64,000 nucleotides of DNA from Terebella lapidaria (lineage: Eukaryota > Annelida > Polychaeta > Terebellida > Terebellidae): assembly GCA_949152475.1 (NCBI GenBank), contig OX424556.1, forward strand, positions 868,001 through 932,000, read 5' to 3'. Numbering within the stretch: the stretch's first letter is position 1; every line of letters begins with the position of its first letter. A program made the translations under genes and the position numbers. The notes under the pieces were generated by a model. The model was not told the DNA's origin, did not search any database, and worked only from the letters and a program-made list of their open reading frames with translations. Below are positions 1 to 9,533 of the stretch, one piece after another.

Positions 1-1613
1 AGACTTCACTACCGACCAATGATAAGACTTCACTACCGACCAATGATAAGGCTTCAATACCGACCAATGATAAGACTTCACTACCGACCAATGATAAGAC
101 TTCACTACCGACCAATGATAAGACTTCACTACGACCAATGATAAGGCTTCAATACCGACCAATGATAAGACTTCACTACCGACCAATGATCAGGCTTCAC
201 TACAGACCAATGATAAGACTTCACTACCGACCAATGATAAGCTTCACTACCGACCAATGATAAGCTTCACTACTGACCAATGATAAGCTTCAATACCGAC
301 CAATGATGAGGCTTCACTACTGACCAATGATAAGGCTTCATTACCGACCAATGATAAGACTTCACTACCGACCAATGATTAGACTTCACTACCGACCAAT
401 GATAAGGCTTCACTACCGACCAATGATAAGGCTTCAGTACCGACCAATGATAAGGCTTCACTACCGACCAATGATAAGGCTTCACTACCGACCAATGATA
501 AGACTTCACTACCGACCAATGATAAGACTTCACTACCGACCAATGATAGGACTTCACTACGACCAATGATAAGGCTTCAATACCGACCAATGATAAGGCT
601 TCACTACCGACCAATGATAAGGCTTCACTACCGACCTATGATAAGGCTTCAGTACCGACCAATGATAAGGCTTCACTACCGACCAATGATAAGGCTTCAC
701 TACCGACCTATGATAAGACTTCAGTACCGACCAATGATAAGGCTTCAATACCGACCTATGATAAGGCTTCAGTACCGACCAATGATAAGGCTTCACTACC
801 GACCAATGATAAGGCTTCAATACCGACCAATGATAAGGCTTCACTACCGACCAATGATAAGGCTTCACTACCGACCAATGATAAGACTTCACTACCGACC
901 AATGATAAGGCTTCAATACCGACCTATGATAAGGCTTCAGTACCGACCAATGATAAGGCTTCACTACCGATCAATGATAAGGCTTCAATACCGACCAATG
1001 ATAAGGCTTCACTACCGACCAATGATAAGGCTTCACTACCGACCAATGATAAGGCTTCACTACCGACCAATGATAAGCTTCACTACGACCAATGATAAGC
1101 TTCACTACCAACCAATGATAAGGCTTCACTACCGACCAATGATAAGACTTCACTACCGACCAATGATAAGACTTCACTACGACCAATGATAAGGCTTCAA
1201 TACCGACCAATGATAAGGCTTCACTACCGACCAATGATAAGGCTTCACTACCGACCAATGATAAGGCTTCAATACCGACCTATGATAAGACTTCACTACC
1301 GACCAATGATAAGACTTCACTACCGACCAATGATAAGGCTTCAATACCGACCAATGATAAGACTTCACTACCGACCAATGATAAGACTTCACTACCGACC
1401 AATGATAAGACTTCACTACGACCAATGATAAGGCTTCAATACCGACCAATGATAAGACTTCACTACCGACCAATGATAAGACTTCACTACGACCAATGAT
1501 AAGGCTTCAATACCGACCTATGATAAGACTTCACTACCGACCAATGATAAGGCTTCAATACCGACCAATGATAAGGCTTCAGTACCGACCAATGATAAGA
1601 CTTCACTACCGAC
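1..1613. repeat. 24-bp minisatellite array, left part
   Basis: About 66 head-to-tail copies of a 24-bp unit, roughly ACCAATGATAAGGCTTCACT plus ACCG, run in from the window edge. Copies differ mainly at a few positions (GGCTTC/GACTTC, CACTAC/CAATAC/CAGTAC, CCAATG/CCTATG). Some copies have lost one base (CTACGACC). Because 24 is a multiple of three, long ORFs with an 8-residue period appear on both strands; they are not genes. The array is broken at 1614 by a LINE and resumes at 3684. Confidence 0.97.
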
Positions 1614-3683
1614 CAGTAGTAGTAGTAGTATTTATTGACATTTACAAAATTGTATACTTTTGCGGGATGAAATATCAATATCAAAATATGTCCAATTAAT
1701 AAACGCGTTCATAATTATAGTTCATATACTCCAAGTTCACGTTGTCCATCAAACACTCCGTTCAAAGAAGGTTAACACCTGAAAGCATAACTCTGCAGCC
1801 ACCTTGGCGTCTAACGAAAACAGTTCGTTTAAATTTGATAATGTTTTTGGCAGCTGGCCTCTGAGATGATCAGTCAATTTACACTCTAACAGAACGTGTT
1901 GTTCAGTCTGAATAGCTTCGCCACATTCACACAATCTCTGTTCCCTAGGGGTGCGTGTCCAACGGCCGGATTCGATTTTCAATCGGTGTGATGCGAGTCG
2001 TAGCCTGCTGCAGTAGGTTCTGTGGTGTTCCGGTATGTGGGTTTCTAGATTCTTGTATATAGGACTGGGGGTCAAGTCATTGTTTATTTCCAGATATGTA
2101 GCTCTTCTAGTTGTACCACAGGCTCTTACTGCGGTTTTCAAATGGTTCAGGTGAGACTCAGTATGGTTAATCGCGTTGTGCTTTAGGTGATTGATTACAT
2201 TGCCCATCTTAGAATGTGTTGTTATGGCCAATTGGATTAAGTCCTTGACGTAAAAGTCTCCTGCTCGTTGTTGAATTTTCTGCAAAAATTTCACCTGGCG
2301 GTCCTTGATTGAAGCTTTGGCGTCACCCACACCCAGTTCTAGAAGGACAACATCAGTACACGTAGTCAGCCTTACACCCAACAGCTGTTTAAGTGTAGAT
2401 AAGTAGGGTTTATCAAGTTGTTTCAGATTCTTCGTAAACCAAGTCTCTGCACCGTAAAAAATAGCTGACATCAGGGCGCTGGTCCAAACGTTGAATTTTA
2501 TTGGGAAAGGGCAGTCGCTGTTCTTTGATAGGAATGACGTAAATTTATGTACATGACCGTTTTTCAATACAAGTTGTTCGGCGATTTGATCATTCATGTC
2601 CCTATTTGAGATTGGTACTCCAAGATATATATAACTGTCCGTGTGCTCAATGGTTAGGTCTTTTACCTTGAAAGGATCATTGTTTTGGGAATTTACTGAA
2701 ACAAATTTGGTTTTTCCAGGATGTATTACCATATCAATCTCTGAGGCGCTCTCCTCAAGGAGTTGAAGTTTCTGTAACATGGTGTCTCGACAGGATGACA
2801 GGAGAACAGTGTCATCCATAAATAATAGGATATGGTTGCCTCCCAACCAACCGTCGTCGCCGACTGTTTTCACTCGTTCCACGGTGTGATCAATATAAAA
2901 GGTGAAGGCATTGCAGCTGGTAGAACTGCCTTGCTTAACCCCTCTGGCTGTGCTGAAGTGGTGTTCTCCTATTGCTCCCTCAGACTGCAACGCTTTTGCA
3001 AAAGCTTTCAAGAAAACTGTCCCACATCCTTTATCGTCCATACGTTTCAGGAGCTTAGTGCGATTCACCCTGTCATAGGCTTTTTCATAGTCAATGAACA
3101 TAATATATAGACTATTCCGAGTCTTTTTTGCAATGTCAATGAGAAGCCGTAACGCCAAAATCTGCTCTTCGCAATTCCGACCCTTTTGTGCTCCAGCTTG
3201 TTCCACGTGTGGTATGTACCAGCTGTTGAAGCGTGTACTTAAAATTTTGTCGTATATTTTGGCTATAGCGGATAATATACTAATTCCACGATAATTTGAC
3301 GGCTTTGATTTATCACTCTTCTTGAAGATGGTGAAGACTTTGGATAGCTTCCACATGTGTGGATAGTCTCTGTGGAAAATAATATTGAAAGTATAGGTGA
3401 GCAATAGTAACCATTCATCTGGCATGTACTTGAAAACACCAGGGGGTATGTTATCGGGTCCTGCTGCTTTTGAACTCTTCAGAGAGGCGATACTATCAAC
3501 TACTTCGCCTACTTGAATTGGGTCGTCCAGTACTGGTATGTACTTGAATTGTACATTGTCGAGTAGGTTGTCATCTTGACCCAACTGTGGCTCCAGTTTT
3601 AACAGTTTCTGGAAATGTTCACAAAACTCCTCGTCTGTCGGTCCCTTGCTCCCTCGATCTGGAATGCTCAGTTCGCCTTTGTT
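1614..3683 (-). mobile_element. 5'-truncated LINE inserted in the satellite
   Basis: A non-LTR retrotransposon lies in minus orientation with the same 24-bp satellite on both sides. Its 3' end is at 1614, marked by five copies of a TAC triplet in place of a poly-A tail, a short-repeat tail as seen in several LINE clades. Its 5' end is the junction with the satellite near 3683, where the reading frame is still open, so the missing part is a normal 5' truncation. No clear target-site duplication is visible, which is hard to judge inside a repeat. The long intact frame suggests a fairly young insertion. Confidence 0.9.
1749..3683 (-). CDS. LINE ORF2 C-terminal part: reverse transcriptase
   Basis: This is the reverse transcriptase of the LINE and copies element RNA into DNA at the target site. 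The frame runs without a stop from the truncation point at 3683 to a stop at 1749; an in-frame TTG at 3584 is not a real start. Numbering from that TTG, RT motif A is FIDYEKAYD (about 163-171), motif B is GVKQGSSTS (about 215-223) and the catalytic motif C is FMDD (about 255-258), where most LINEs have YADD. Near the C-terminus a cluster CxCx7Hx4C resembles the zinc-binding tail of some LINE ORF2 proteins. The endonuclease is absent because of the 5' truncation. I cannot assign the clade by eye. Confidence 0.9.
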   Translation of the reverse strand, partial: NKGELSIPDRGSKGPTDEEFCEHFQKLLKLEPQLGQDDNLLDNVQFKYIPVLDDPIQVGEVVDSIASLKSSKAAGPDNIPPGVFKYMPDEWLLLLTYTFNIIFHRDYPHMWKLSKVFTIFKKSDKSKPSNYRGISILSAIAKIYDKILSTRFNSWYIPHVEQAGAQKGRNCEEQILALRLLIDIAKKTRNSLYIMFIDYEKAYDRVNRTKLLKRMDDKGCGTVFLKAFAKALQSEGAIGEHHFSTARGVKQGSSTSCNAFTFYIDHTVERVKTVGDDGWLGGNHILLFMDDTVLLSSCRDTMLQKLQLLEESASEIDMVIHPGKTKFVSVNSQNNDPFKVKDLTIEHTDSYIYLGVPISNRDMNDQIAEQLVLKNGHVHKFTSFLSKNSDCPFPIKFNVWTSALMSAIFYGAETWFTKNLKQLDKPYLSTLKQLLGVRLTTCTDVVLLELGVGDAKASIKDRQVKFLQKIQQRAGDFYVKDLIQLAITTHSKMGNVINHLKHNAINHTESHLNHLKTAVRACGTTRRATYLEINNDLTPSPIYKNLETHIPEHHRTYCSRLRLASHRLKIESGRWTRTPREQRLCECGEAIQTEQHVLLECKLTDHLRGQLPKTLSNLNELFSLDAKVAAELCFQVLTFFERSV

Positions 3684-3801
3684 GATAAGACTTCACTACG
3701 ACCAATGATAAGGCTTCAATACCGACCAATGATAAGGCTTCAATACCGACCAATGATAAGGCTTCACTACCGACCAATGATAAGGCTTCACTACCGACCA
3801 A
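3684..3801. repeat. 24-bp minisatellite array, right part
   Basis: Five copies of the same 24-bp unit as at 1-1613, directly beyond the LINE 5' junction. This shows the array was continuous before the insertion. The last copy runs into unrelated sequence at about 3802. Confidence 0.93.
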
Positions 3802-3814
3802 TATACCGCTAAGT

Positions 3815-4430
3815 CATGCTTGTCTCAGGCAACGAGTCCGAAAATAACACCTGTTTCACTAAGACACACTGTTATATGCAGGAGCCTGTCTCAGGCGACA
3901 AGTCCAAAAATAACATGTTTCACTCAAAGACACACCGTTATATGCAGAAGCCTGTCTCAGGTGACGAATCCGAAAATAACACCTGTTTCACTCAAAGACA
4001 CACTGTTATATGCAGGAGTCTGTCTCAGGCGACAAGTCCGAAAATAACACCTGTTTCACTCAAAGACACACTGTTATATGCAGGAGCCTGTCTCAGATGA
4101 CGAGTCCGAAAATAACACCTGTTTCACTCAAAGACACACGGTTATATGTAGAAGCCTGTCTCAGGTGACGAATCCGAAAATAACATGTTTCACTCAAAGA
4201 CACACCGTTATATGCAGGAGCCTGTCTCAGACGACGAGTCCGAAAATAACACCTGTTTCACTCAAAGACACACTGTTATATGCAGGAGCCTGTCTCAGGC
4301 GACAAGTCCAAAAATAACATCTATTTCACTCAAAGACACACCGTTATATGCAGGAGCCTGTCTCAGGCGACGAGTCCGAAAATAACATCTGTTTCACTCA
4401 AAGACACACCGTTATATGCAGGATCCTGTC
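3815..4430. repeat. 66-bp tandem array, distant kin of the P1 core
   Basis: About nine copies of a unit of roughly 66 bp, each with GACGAGTCCGAAAATAAC, a TTTCACTCAAAGACACAC stretch and TATATGCAGGAGCCTGTCTC. The GACGAGTCCGAAAATAAC part and the following spacing match the core repeats at 12795-13015 and 23440-24200. The array therefore looks like a shortened, separately amplified derivative of the P1 core. The overlapping ORFs are repeat artefacts. Confidence 0.88.
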
Positions 4431-4773
4431 TTGCAGCATAATTTTCTTCTGAGTCCTGGATAAAAAGTTGAAATTTTTTTTTAAAATTTTCGAAACCATA
4501 AAGGTACTTCTGTCAAAATGCTTTATAATTACAAAACAATAAGAGCAGAACTGTGACCTGTAGCATGGTTATGAGACCACTCTACGTGTACCCGGTAAGT
4601 GCACATATACGAAGATGGTGTAGGATGGCCGGCGTAACATGGCCAATATCATAGTATCTCTGACCTGTCAGCTGGAGATATAATCACACAAGAGATAGCT
4701 GCCCAGTGTTAGCTTCCTCTTTTCTGGGCAGTGTTGTCGTTTTTTGTGACTGTTGTTATTGTGTGTAAACCAG
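4431..4773. other. No feature recognised
   Basis: AT-rich sequence between the 66-bp array and a possible exon. I see no coding potential, repeat or structured RNA. Confidence 0.5.
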
Positions 4774-4893
4774 GCTCCCTCAAGCAAGACTCCGGTGAGG
4801 ACAACATGCCACAACACACACACAACACCAGTACAGCACATGTGCATAGCCAGCAGCAATGTGCAAATGATTGCAGCTGTCTGCCTTTCAATG
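4774..4893 (+). CDS. Possible isolated exon of an unknown gene
   Basis: A 120-bp stretch is bounded by a possible acceptor (GTGTAAACCAG before 4774) and a good donor (AATG|GTGAGTAAA after 4893). One frame is open throughout: 2 nt, 39 codons, 1 nt. The product is rich in Gln, His, Asn and Thr and ends with a CANDCSCLPFN stretch. I recognise no family, and no partner exon is evident nearby. It could equally be chance; the 83-bp array begins 64 bp downstream. Confidence 0.22.
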
Positions 4894-4956
4894 GTGAGTA
4901 AAATATAATGAGGCTTTAAAAGGAATCTCACCAATATGGGCCTTTAGAGGATTAAT

Positions 4957-6077
4957 GAATTATAGTGTTGCCATGGAGACTTTAGGTATGACTATAGAAG
5001 CAGTATGTGTACAGCTCATCAGTGCAAGTAGTTTAATGAGAATTATAGTGTTGCCATGGAGACTTTAGGTATGACTATAGAAGCAGTATGTGTACAGCTC
5101 CTCAGTGCAAGTAGTTTATTGAGAATTATAGTGTTGCCATGGAGACTTTAGGTATGACTATAGAAGCAGTATGTGTACAGCTCATCAGTGCAAGTAGTTT
5201 AATGAGAATTATAGTGTTGCCATGGAGACTTTAGGTATGACTATAGAAGCAGTATGTGTACAGCTCATCAGTGCAAGTAGTTTAATGAGAATTATAGTGT
5301 TGCCATGGAGACTTTAGGTATGACTATAGAAGCAGTATGTGTACAGCTCATCAGTGCAAGTAGTTTAATGAGAATTATAGTGTTGCCATGGAGACTTTAG
5401 GTATGACTATAGAAGCAGTATGTGTACAGCTCATCAGTGCAAGTAGTTTAATGAGAATTATAGTGTTGCCATGGAGACTTTAGGTATGACTATAGAAGCA
5501 GTATGTGTACAGCTCATCAGTGCAAGTAGTTTATTGAGAATTATAGTGTTGCCATGGAGACTTTAGGTATGACTATAGAAGCAGTATGTGTACAGCTCAT
5601 CAGTGCAAGTAGTTTAATGAGAATTATAGTGTTGCCATGGAGACTTTAGGTATGACTATAGAAGCAGTATGTGTACAGCTCATCAGTGCAAGTAGTTTAT
5701 TGAGAATTATAGTGTTGCCATGGAGACTTTAGGTATGACTATAAAAGCAGTATGTGTACAGCTCATCAGTGCAAGTAGTTTATTGATAATTATAGTGTTG
5801 TCATGGAGACTTTAGGTATGACTATAAAAGCAGTATGTGTACAGCTCATTGGTGTAACTAGTTTATTGAGAATTATAGTGTTGCCATGGAGACTTTAGGT
5901 ATGACTATAGAAGCAGTATGTGTACAGCTCATCAGTGCAAGTAGTTTAATGAGAATTATAGTGTTGCCATGGAGACTTTAGGTATGACTATAAAAGCAGT
6001 GTACAGCTCCTCAGTGCAAGTAGTTTATTGAGAATTATAGTTTTGCCATGGAAACTTTAGGTATGACTCATAAATGC
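4957..6077. repeat. 83-bp tandem array
   Basis: About 13.5 copies of an 83-bp unit beginning near AATTATAGTGTTGCCATGGA and ending in CAGTGCAAGTAGTTTAATGAG. Most copies are nearly identical; the last few are more diverged and one is shortened (TATAAAAGCAGTGTACAG). I see no exon or splice signal that would explain where it starts. Confidence 0.95.
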
Positions 6078-6140
6078 TGGTTATCAAGTCTATATACATA
6101 TGAACAACTGCTGATGAAAGTTTATGGCACACAGTATACT

Positions 6141-6572
6141 GGGGCCGGTTGCACCAATGGTGCGTAAATCTCTTCAAATACGTTGGTCGCATTGCTCAAC
6201 ATCTGGCATCCAGATGCGAGTTATTCAGCATTTGTACGCCGATTGCACGAACAAAAAATGGCCCGGTCGTTATTACACGTGAGATACGCTTGGTTTGTTC
6301 AATGCTCACCCTGTCTCATACAACTCTCTCCCATCTTTGTGCTCGTCGGTAATTGTCTTGAAACTCTCTGTGTTCAAGTGTAGCCTTGTTTAATTTCTGT
6401 ACAATCTACTTAATCCTCCTACCTATCAGACGTAGGTTAACACCCGACTTCAGACAAGAGTAAATTCTACGACACTTTGGTGCACTCCACTTATCTAAGG
6501 TGTACAATTTTACATGTTATAGGTGGCGTAACCACTACACTAATATTACGCCCCGTTGGTGCACCCGGCCCC
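6141..6572. mobile_element. MITE-like element with about 20-bp terminal inverted repeats
   Basis: The left end reads GGGGCCGGTTGCACCAATGG. The right end, reverse-complemented, reads GGGGCCGGGTGCACCAACGG, giving inverted repeats of about 20 bp with two mismatches around a 432-bp element. It carries no transposase, so it would depend on a partner. Target-site duplications are not clear and I cannot assign the superfamily. Two overlapping ORFs inside have no recognisable content. Confidence 0.75.
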
Positions 6573-7640
6573 TGGTAAATAACAAGCAGTCACCACAAAT
6601 AAACAGTATGAATTTTCAATATAATTTCTCAAATAATAGAACAAATGATTGACACTTAAAAATTTATTAATACTATAACTTCACAAAAAAATATGTACTC
6701 ACAAAGAAATGAGGATGATTCGAGAGCTATTGGTACTCACATGACTGAAGCAGAGCGATTGAGAACGTCTACACGAATCATGCAGACTCACACTACAACT
6801 GGACAACATCACTTCTCCGTCCAACCGTCTGCCTCCCACCTGGCACAAGGTTGCCCTTTGACAGTGAGTCAAAGGGCCGCGTCAATCAATACTGCTACCA
6901 GCACAGATAATTAAACCTTGTCACAGCACGCAATCCACAGCGTAAAAACTGAAAGCCAAAATCAATTAAAGGACAAAGTAAAGAGTGTGACTTGATGGGG
7001 CTAGTGAAGAAATTTTCTATTGGATTTGTTTACTTGACCACTCAGCTGTACAGCTGTGGTGTTGGGCCAGTATTGGCCTTTCGACTCACAGCTAACTACC
7101 GCTATACAAAGTGTCCTGCTTGATTATTTATACTAGTTGATAATCGTCACTACATCGTCAGTTGATAACTGTAACTGGTTTTGTAAGATTATTGATCATT
7201 ATCATACAACAAACTAGATCTTCTGTCGCTTCAAGCGACACGATTGTATATCATCATCACTTCCCAGATCACAGCTCCATAAATTCAACAGCTGATCTGT
7301 CAAGAAGTAGTCACATGTCCTGAACAAGAGTAACATGCAGTCAATTGAGTACAAGCAAGTATTAACGCCTGAGACCATGTACATATAGGCAGTTAACCCC
7401 AAATCATAACATTATGACATACCACAAACTACAGCTGAATATCTCAGCTTGATTTATTCGTTAGTATTATCATAACCTAAGTCCAAGCCCGTAGGCAACT
7501 TCATAGGGTTTTCATTTTCAGGCTACCATGACGATTGTGGCAAGCACCGTAAGAGCACAGCCTCTGATGACGAGGGGTCTAGGGCCCGGTCAAAAGTCTC
7601 AGAACCTATCGATTTATTTGCATTATTTGGAGTAATTTAA
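6573..7640. other. Unannotated intergenic stretch
   Basis: Mixed-composition sequence with no gene or tandem repeat that I recognise. A 73-codon ORF at 6693-6914 has a composition that does not resemble a known family, and it lacks splice or domain support. Confidence 0.4.
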
Positions 7641-7654
7641 GGTTTCTTCAGGAT

Positions 7655-7771
7655 TTTTTAAGACGTGAAGGCCTATGAAGATGCCTAAAGATGCATTTCG
7701 ACTGAAATTCATATGTAACATTATTCGTTTCGCTCTTCGACATACCATTTCCGAGATATGGCCGAAAATGA
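7655..7771 (-). mobile_element. P1-family 3' tail with a scrap of core
   Basis: Reverse-complemented, this matches the tail of the complete P1 element at 33708-33745: CGAAATGC, then AGGCATCTTCA, then GGCCTTCACGTCTT. It is followed by a piece of the core repeat (TTCGCTCTTCGACATACC, then TTTCCGAGATATGG). A P2 element begins 5 bp later, so the two families are stacked here. Confidence 0.65.
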
Positions 7772-7775
7772 AAAA

Positions 7776-8690
7776 TTAGCCCAAAGGCTAAGATAGGTTA
7801 CCGGACAATTTTGGTTTGGCCATGGCAGCATTGGCAGGTAACAGACCTTGAGATTTACCAATCAAGGTTCACAGTGTGAACATATGACCTTGAGATTTAC
7901 CAATCAAAGTCATCGGTGTGAACTTCGATGTCACCATTACATGTATGTGTGTGGCATTTGATATTCTATATGTTCATAATACAAAGATATATCTGTAAGG
8001 AATCGTTCAGGCTGCTCAGGTCAATTTGCACATTCCGAGTCAAACTCAAGGTCATCATTTTTTACCCCAAAATGGCTGTTTTGACCTTTCAAGGTCATCG
8101 AAGGTGAAATTCAAGGTCACCACACAAATCGCCACATATGACTTCCCATTTGAAAGTGCCATTTTCTAAGGCGTATCTTCAAGTGTTTCATGAGTACAGT
8201 CCTCGCAGCTCCCATTATGAAGGAAAAAAGTGCCAAAAAAAAAGTGTCCAAAATTTTTTTCAAAGGGTAAAAAATTTTTTTTGGCTATGGCCCAAAATGG
8301 ATAGTAATATGATTTGGGGGAGGGTCATCCAAGGTCAAATTCAAGGTCACCACACAAGTCGCCATATATGACTTCCCATTTGAAAATACCAATTTCGAAG
8401 CTCTATCTTCAAGCATTCTATGAGTACAGTCCTGACAGCTCCCATTATGAAGGAAAAAAGTCCAAATTTTTTTCAAAGGGTGGAAAAATTTTTTTTGCCT
8501 AGAAATGGCCCAAAATGGATAGTAATGCGATTTGGGGCGAACAAATTTTTTTTCGCCAACTCATCGAAAATTCAAAATGGCCGCCACACGGAGATCGGCG
8601 ATTCAAGGGCAACAAAACTTATACATGTCACAAAGGTATATGAGAGGAATGTTTTTAAACATTTTGTTTTCTATCTAGGCCTCTTATCCT
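7776..8690 (-). mobile_element. P2-family element, 3' part
   Basis: It starts with the P2 3' hairpin (TTAGCCCAAAGGCTAA, 7776-7791), followed by GATAGGTTACCGGAC. It then continues through the shared internal sequence, including many AAGGTCA motifs, a CACACAAGTCGCCATATATG block and an AAAATGGCCGCCACAC block. The block from about 8100 to 8290 is tandemly repeated at 8300-8500. The 5' palindromic end is missing. ORFs here are chance products of the element. Confidence 0.8.
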
Positions 8691-9533
8691 ATCAAGAACA
8701 AACCATGTTTGTCTGGGTAAATATTACTACCGGTATGTCGGCACTGACTTTGGAACCATGCTCTTTGAGCCGCTGGCCCTCTGGGAATTTGCACCCCAAT
8801 TATACTACTATTATAATACTCCATGATCCACTAACTGTGAATGTCAATCTATCCGTCGAGGCTACTGTCTTACAACTGATGTGCGAGGGGTAAGAAGTGT
8901 CCCATTTTATTCAAATATTACAATATTTACCAGTCCGACGCACCCTTAATTGTCCTTGTTCCTGTATTCGGGGCAGTGACGTCGGAGTGACGGACTGTGA
9001 TTGGAACATCGTCCGCAAACTGTGTTCAGTCCATCGATCCTGTTGTCATAAAATTACCCGGTACATTTGTATCGGGACTAATAACATGCGACTCAGTGGT
9101 TCTACATCTCATGATGTCAGCATGGGTTTCAGCACGGTACTACACCCAGTATATGCAGTTTTAAAGAAAAAAAATGTACTGTAACCTGAAATAGACATAT
9201 TCTCTGTAGTAAATATACGAATATCGTATAAATTACAGTTCAATTCTTGTGTTATATATATTATTCGCAGTGAAGTAGTGAATGCATTACCATAGTCGAC
9301 ACTATGCGTTACCATAGTCAATGTATCCTTGGACTTCGGCGTTACCATAGTCACCCACGATTTTCAGTCGCCGATATCTCGTAGAAAAAGCCTATTTTTC
9401 TGTAACTCGCCTTATTAATTATGTGCAGTACAATCAACTCCATATCACAGACTTCTGAATGCTCCAAAATAGCCTCTCATTCAAGTTGTTAAGCTCGATC
9501 AAATTCGAACCACAAATACATGCCGCCATTTTT
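8691..9533. other. Intergenic stretch with repeated TTACCATAGTC motif
   Basis: I recognise no gene. Between 9283 and 9353 the motif ATTACCATAGTC or GTTACCATAGTC occurs three times. A palindromic relative (GGTAATGTGCATTACC) lies just beyond the next P2 element at about 12446-12461, so the P2 copy seems to have landed in a local motif cluster. Confidence 0.4.

Noticed and set aside
1-1613. CRISPR-like regular repeats
   Set aside because: The units are contiguous with no spacers, and the sequence is from an animal.
4668-4934. An 88-codon minus-strand ORF with a hydrophobic stretch
   Set aside because: It overlaps the plus-strand exon candidate and has no supporting signal; likely chance.
8420-8893. 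A 157-codon ORF
   Set aside because: Its first half is P2 element sequence and its second half unrelated; no domain.
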